Origin: CAYNLG01 sp964397995
Lineage (GTDB): Bacteria > Planctomycetota > Phycisphaerae > FEN-1346
Reading direction: 5' to 3'
DNA: 44,772 nucleotides
Assembly: GCA_964397995.1 (NCBI GenBank)
Contig: CAYNLG010000022.1
Location: 1-44,772, forward strand
Of the stretch, positions 41,756 to 44,772 are shown one piece after another (position 1 is the stretch's first letter; the number at the start of each line of letters is the position of its first letter). The notes beneath the pieces were generated by a model that worked only from the letters and a program-made list of their open reading frames with translations, was not told the DNA's origin and did no database searches. A program made the position numbers and the translations under genes.

Positions 41756-41784
41756 ATTATAGCGCCGCCCCGCGGACCATTCAA
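41756..41784 (-). promoter_or_regulatory. Strong sigma70-type promoter for the DUF6599 lipoprotein gene
   Basis: Reverse-strand TTGAAT (41779-41784), a 17-base spacer and the perfect -10 hexamer TATAAT (41756-41761). It starts 5 bases after the upstream heparinase-like gene ends at 41790, so the lipoprotein gene can be expressed separately. Confidence 0.7.
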
Positions 41785-41789
41785 ACCCT

Positions 41790-43640
41790 TTACGAACCGT
41801 GGCGGTCCGCCTCGCTTCCGTCGGCCGACCAGCCGTCCAGCGGCACGACCGCCGGTTTCCGGCCTCCGCCGAGCGCCAGATGGACCGCCAGCCGCGCCTC
41901 GGTCACCCCCTTCAGCCGCACCAACAGCTTCCTGAGGCCCTTGGCGGGGCGCTGGGGCGGACGGGGGCTTGCGTCCCCGACCTCGAAGGCCGCCCCCGCG
42001 GGCTCCAGCACCTCAGCCGTCAGCGTCTGCCCATCCTGGCGGAGGACGGCGCGCGGCCCATCCACGGTCACGTCCGCGTACGTGTGCATCCCCCAGGCAA
42101 CCTCGACCGGCGTGTCGGCGGCGATTTCGTCCTGCACGAGTGCGGACCGGTCGCTCACCAGGCGCACGCCTCGCCGCACCTGCTTGGCCATGGGATACCC
42201 TGCCGAGAGGTCGGCGACGGCCACGGCAGCCCCGGCGTCGAAGGCCGTGATCGGCGCCTTCGCCCGCGTGTCCTGGTTCGCGTCATCGAGGACCAGCGTG
42301 TTCTGTCCGTGGGTCTTCAAGCGGTAGTAAGTCCACCGCTTCGAGCCGAAGTAGGCCGGCAGGTTGTAGTTGTCGCGACCGAGCTCGACGGCCCAGCGGA
42401 CGCCGCCCGCCTCCAGGACAAAGGTCCCGAGGTCGCAGTTCGAGTGGTTGGCGGCATTGTCGCCCCCCTTGAAGCCGACCCAGAGGGCGTTCGGGTCGGA
42501 CCAGTCGGTCCTGAGGAAGACAACGTCCACGCCGCGGAAATGCTTGTGGCGCGGCCAGTCGGCCTCGCCCGGCAGACGGCCGTCGGGCCGGTACCAGAGG
42601 AGGCTGAACGGGTCGGCCTGCATCCGCTCCCGCTCAAAGGCCGCGTACGTGGGCCGGCCGAAGGTCCGAGCCATCCAGAACATGGCGGCGGAGTGACCGG
42701 GTGCTTCGCCGGCGTCGGCGAAATTGAAGTACGCGCCGGTGGGACCGACGCTGTAGATACGGAACGCCCCGGCTTCGGCCAGACCCTCGGTCTCGGCGAG
42801 GCCGTGCATGCCGCCGAGGGCCGTTCGCAGGGCCTCCAGGTAGGTCGACGTGTACCGCATCGTGTAGCCCCAGTAGCCGGGGCCCTCGTCCCACCCGCCG
42901 TCGACGCCGAAGTTGGCCATCGCCGGCCGGACAGCCTTCAGTCCCGAGGCCAGAATCTCGCCGGCCACCTCGGGCACCTCGTCGGCAATGGCGAGCGCCC
43001 CCTGCGCCAGGCCCCCGTTGCAGACCTGGCTCCAGTTGTGCCGCGACTTCGTCCACCACCCGTACTTGGCCTCGCCACGGTAGCACCGGAGACCCGGCTC
43101 CAGTCCCTTCTCGACGAGGGCCTCGCGGACGGCCTTGCGGTCGGCATCGGTCATCGCATCGAAGAGCCAGTCGTAGCCGATGGCGAGGGCGGCCGACATC
43201 TCGGCCGTATCCAGGAAGTGCGAGGGGTTCCAGTCGCGGAAGGCCGCGGCCGCACGCATCTCTTTGATGCCCCGGGCGGCGTACTTCCGCTCGCCCGTCA
43301 GGTGGAACACGAGACCCAGCGTCGCCACGCGGTCGAGGCAGCGGCGGCTGACCGAAAGCAGGCGCGGGCCTTCCAGCTTGTGTTCGACGGGCGAGGCATC
43401 GAGGAGGTGGTCCGCTTCCCTGACGAGCGCCTCGGCGTAACGCCTCAGAACGGGGTCGGCTTCGACGCCCCGCTGAAGGCAAGCGAGGGTCTCCTCCGTA
43501 AGGAAGAGCCGGGGATGGCCGGGCTTGAGAGCCTTCAGCACTCCCGCGCCGTCGCCGGGCGCCGGGCCTTCCGCCCGGGCGGCCTGGGCCAGGCCGACCG
43601 CCAGGATGCCCGCTGCCGCCGCGTACCAGACGGCCTCCAT
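41790..43640 (-). CDS. Secreted heparinase II/III-type polysaccharide lyase
   Basis: 616 residues from the ATG at 43640 with GGGAGGAG upstream. Signal peptide ~1-24 (AAAAGILAVGLAQAARAEG). Residues ~35-330 form an alpha-helical barrel (HPRLFLTEETLACLQRG, SRRCLDRVATLGLVFHLTGE, AIGYDWLFDAM, SRHNWSQVCNGGLAQGALAI), and the C-terminal half is the beta-sheet domain of the family with NHSNCDLGTFVLEAGGVRWA, LGRDNYNLPAYF and RLKTHGQNTLVLDD. These are the hallmarks of heparinase II/III-like lyases, which cleave uronic acid-containing polysaccharides by beta-elimination. Candidate catalytic residues include the His in RHNW and a Tyr of the G-Y-W-G-Y stretch. Periplasmic or secreted. Substrate unknown. 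Divergent from eno. Confidence 0.85.
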   Translation of the reverse strand: MEAVWYAAAAGILAVGLAQAARAEGPAPGDGAGVLKALKPGHPRLFLTEETLACLQRGVEADPVLRRYAEALVREADHLLDASPVEHKLEGPRLLSVSRRCLDRVATLGLVFHLTGERKYAARGIKEMRAAAAFRDWNPSHFLDTAEMSAALAIGYDWLFDAMTDADRKAVREALVEKGLEPGLRCYRGEAKYGWWTKSRHNWSQVCNGGLAQGALAIADEVPEVAGEILASGLKAVRPAMANFGVDGGWDEGPGYWGYTMRYTSTYLEALRTALGGMHGLAETEGLAEAGAFRIYSVGPTGAYFNFADAGEAPGHSAAMFWMARTFGRPTYAAFERERMQADPFSLLWYRPDGRLPGEADWPRHKHFRGVDVVFLRTDWSDPNALWVGFKGGDNAANHSNCDLGTFVLEAGGVRWAVELGRDNYNLPAYFGSKRWTYYRLKTHGQNTLVLDDANQDTRAKAPITAFDAGAAVAVADLSAGYPMAKQVRRGVRLVSDRSALVQDEIAADTPVEVAWGMHTYADVTVDGPRAVLRQDGQTLTAEVLEPAGAAFEVGDASPRPPQRPAKGLRKLLVRLKGVTEARLAVHLALGGGRKPAVVPLDGWSADGSEADRHGS

Positions 43641-43674
43641 CGTGCTCCTCCCGGTACCCCTTGGCGCGATTCCA

Positions 43675-43702
43675 TTGACACGGTGCCAGGGGACCTTATA
43701 CT
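43675..43702 (+). promoter_or_regulatory. Sigma70-type promoter for eno
   Basis: Consensus TTGACA (43675-43680), a 16-base spacer and TATACT (43697-43702). The enolase ATG is 140 bases downstream, so the leader is about 130 bases. It lies between the divergent lyase and enolase genes; no opposite-strand promoter is clear. Confidence 0.68.
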
Positions 43703-43842
43703 CGCCGCCGCGCCTCCAGTGCCAGCAAAACCCGCCGCCCTGACGCCTTGCGCTGGAGAGGTGCGCCGCCGTTACCCGATAACAGGAACACGGCCCGGTC
43801 CAGGCGAGGGGACCGCGCCCGCAACCCAAGGAGCAGCCCACA

Positions 43843-44772
43843 ATGCCGAATACCATCGTCGATGTGCATGCGCGCCAGATTCTGGACTCGCGGGGCAACC
43901 CGACCGTCGAAGTGGACGTCCACCTGGCGGGCGGCGCCATGGGGCGTGCGGCCGTGCCCAGCGGCGCGTCCACCGGCGAACACGAGGCGGTGGAACTCCG
44001 CGACGGCAAGAAGGCCTATGGCGGCAAAGGCGTGACGAAGGCCGTCACCAACGTCAACGACCTGATCGCCGCCAAAGTCATCGGCATGGACGCCCGCGAG
44101 CAGACCGGTGTCGACGAGGTGATGATCGACCTCGACGGCACGCCGAACAAGAGCAAGCTGGGCGCCAACGCCATCCTCGGCGTCTCCCTGGCGACGGCCA
44201 AGGCCGCCGCCCAGGAAGCCGGCCTGCCGCTGTACCGCTACCTGGGCGGCCCGGCGGCCCGGGTGCTTCCCGTGCCCATGTGCAACATCATGAACGGCGG
44301 CGCCCACGCCGGCTTCGTGATCGACCTCCAGGAATTCATGGTCATGCCGTTCGGCGCGACGTCCTTCGCCGAGGGCCTCCGCATGGCCGCCGAGGTCTTC
44401 CACGCCCTGAAGGGCGTCCTGAAGAAGAAGGGCTACTCGACCAACGTCGGCGACGAGGGCGGCTTCGCCCCGGCCCTGACCGAGGGCAACGAGGAAGCCG
44501 TCACCCTCATCCTCCAGGCCATCGAGGACGCCGGCTACAAGCCCGGCAAGGACATCTGGCTCGCCCTGGACCCGGCCACCAGCGAGATCTACTCCGGCAA
44601 GAAGTACAACCTCAAGAGCGAGGGCCGCAAGCTCTCGGCCAAAGAGATGGTCGAGTTCTGGGCCGAGTGGGTCGAGAAATACCCCATCCGCACCATCGAG
44701 GACGGCATGGCCGAGGACGACTGGAGCGGCTGGAAGAAGCTGACCGACGCCCTCGGCGACCAGGTCCAGCTC
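43843..44772 (+). CDS. eno: Enolase, 5' part (runs off the window)
   Basis: Phosphopyruvate hydratase of glycolysis, converting 2-phosphoglycerate to PEP. The first 310 of ~430 residues are present: ILDSRGNPTVEVDV, VPSGASTGEHEAVELRDG, NKSKLGANAILGVSLA, PMCNIMNGGAHAG, DLQEFMVMPFGA, KGYSTNVGDEGGFAPAL, WLALDPATSEIY and YPIRTIEDGMAEDDWSGW. The GDEGGFAP segment with the catalytic Glu and the metal-binding Asp and Glu of the ALDPA and IEDG segments are all seen; one metal ligand lies beyond the edge. ATG 43843 has AAGGAG about 9 bases upstream and its own strong promoter. The last 300 bases are visibly rich in C-ending optimal codons (ATC, GTC, GAC, GGC), as for a highly expressed gene. Confidence 0.97.
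   Translation, partial: MPNTIVDVHARQILDSRGNPTVEVDVHLAGGAMGRAAVPSGASTGEHEAVELRDGKKAYGGKGVTKAVTNVNDLIAAKVIGMDAREQTGVDEVMIDLDGTPNKSKLGANAILGVSLATAKAAAQEAGLPLYRYLGGPAARVLPVPMCNIMNGGAHAGFVIDLQEFMVMPFGATSFAEGLRMAAEVFHALKGVLKKKGYSTNVGDEGGFAPALTEGNEEAVTLILQAIEDAGYKPGKDIWLALDPATSEIYSGKKYNLKSEGRKLSAKEMVEFWAEWVEKYPIRTIEDGMAEDDWSGWKKLTDALGDQVQL

Overview
This 44.8-kb window is GC-rich chromosomal DNA from what looks like a member of the Planctomycetota, perhaps the Phycisphaerae or a related uncultured lineage. The phylum call rests on a secreted DUF1549/DUF1553 - DUF1501 - pre-peptidase gene trio, a DUF6599-type lipoprotein, a membrane-anchored excisionase-type helix-turn-helix protein, an exosortase-centred envelope operon and several polytopic proteins I do not recognise. 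It is inference from gene content. I saw no rRNA, tRNA, CRISPR array, prophage or intact insertion sequence.

Layout. 1-6346 (minus): the 5' part of trpB, then the trio in the order DUF1549 > DUF1501 > pre-peptidase. 6566-11422: a small secreted protein, a 670-base intergenic block with a dispersed repeat and phased T-tracts, pyrophosphate-dependent phosphofructokinase, two small membrane proteins and a lipoprotein. 11627-15338: a dead transposase fragment, then purC-aroC-unknown (plus). 15439-17610 (minus): a small secreted protein, a membrane HTH protein and an OmpA-type lipoprotein. 17857-21695 (plus): a 790-residue membrane protein and a short uvrC. 21708-34729 (minus): a six-gene envelope-polysaccharide/exosortase operon. 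35039-40546 (minus): pyrF > murD > glycoside hydrolase. 40700-43640 (minus): a DUF6599 lipoprotein and a heparinase-like lyase. 43843-end (plus): the 5' part of eno.

The operon at 21708-34729 is the most distinctive region. In transcription order it encodes an outer-membrane export lipoprotein with a ~260-residue acidic insert inside an SLBB domain, an exosortase with an extra C-terminal membrane region, an EpsI protein with an added membrane domain, a 1452-residue TPR protein, a Wzz/tyrosine-kinase fusion with an altered Walker A' motif, and a polymerase/ligase-like protein fused to a VanZ domain. It contains no glycosyltransferase and no PEP-CTERM cargo, so sugar assembly and sorting substrates must be encoded elsewhere. 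The hydrolase and lyase nearby suggest a carbohydrate-handling neighbourhood, but only by location.

Promoters share a readable form: TTGACA/TTGACC/TTGCAT/TTGAAT, a 16-17 base spacer, and TANACT/TATAAT/TACAAT. They occur before trpB, the envelope operon, pyrF, the DUF6599 gene, the 17610 gene and eno. Several starts are GTG or TTG and were set by Shine-Dalgarno position (pfp, aroC, pyrF, uvrC, the export lipoprotein, the HTH protein).
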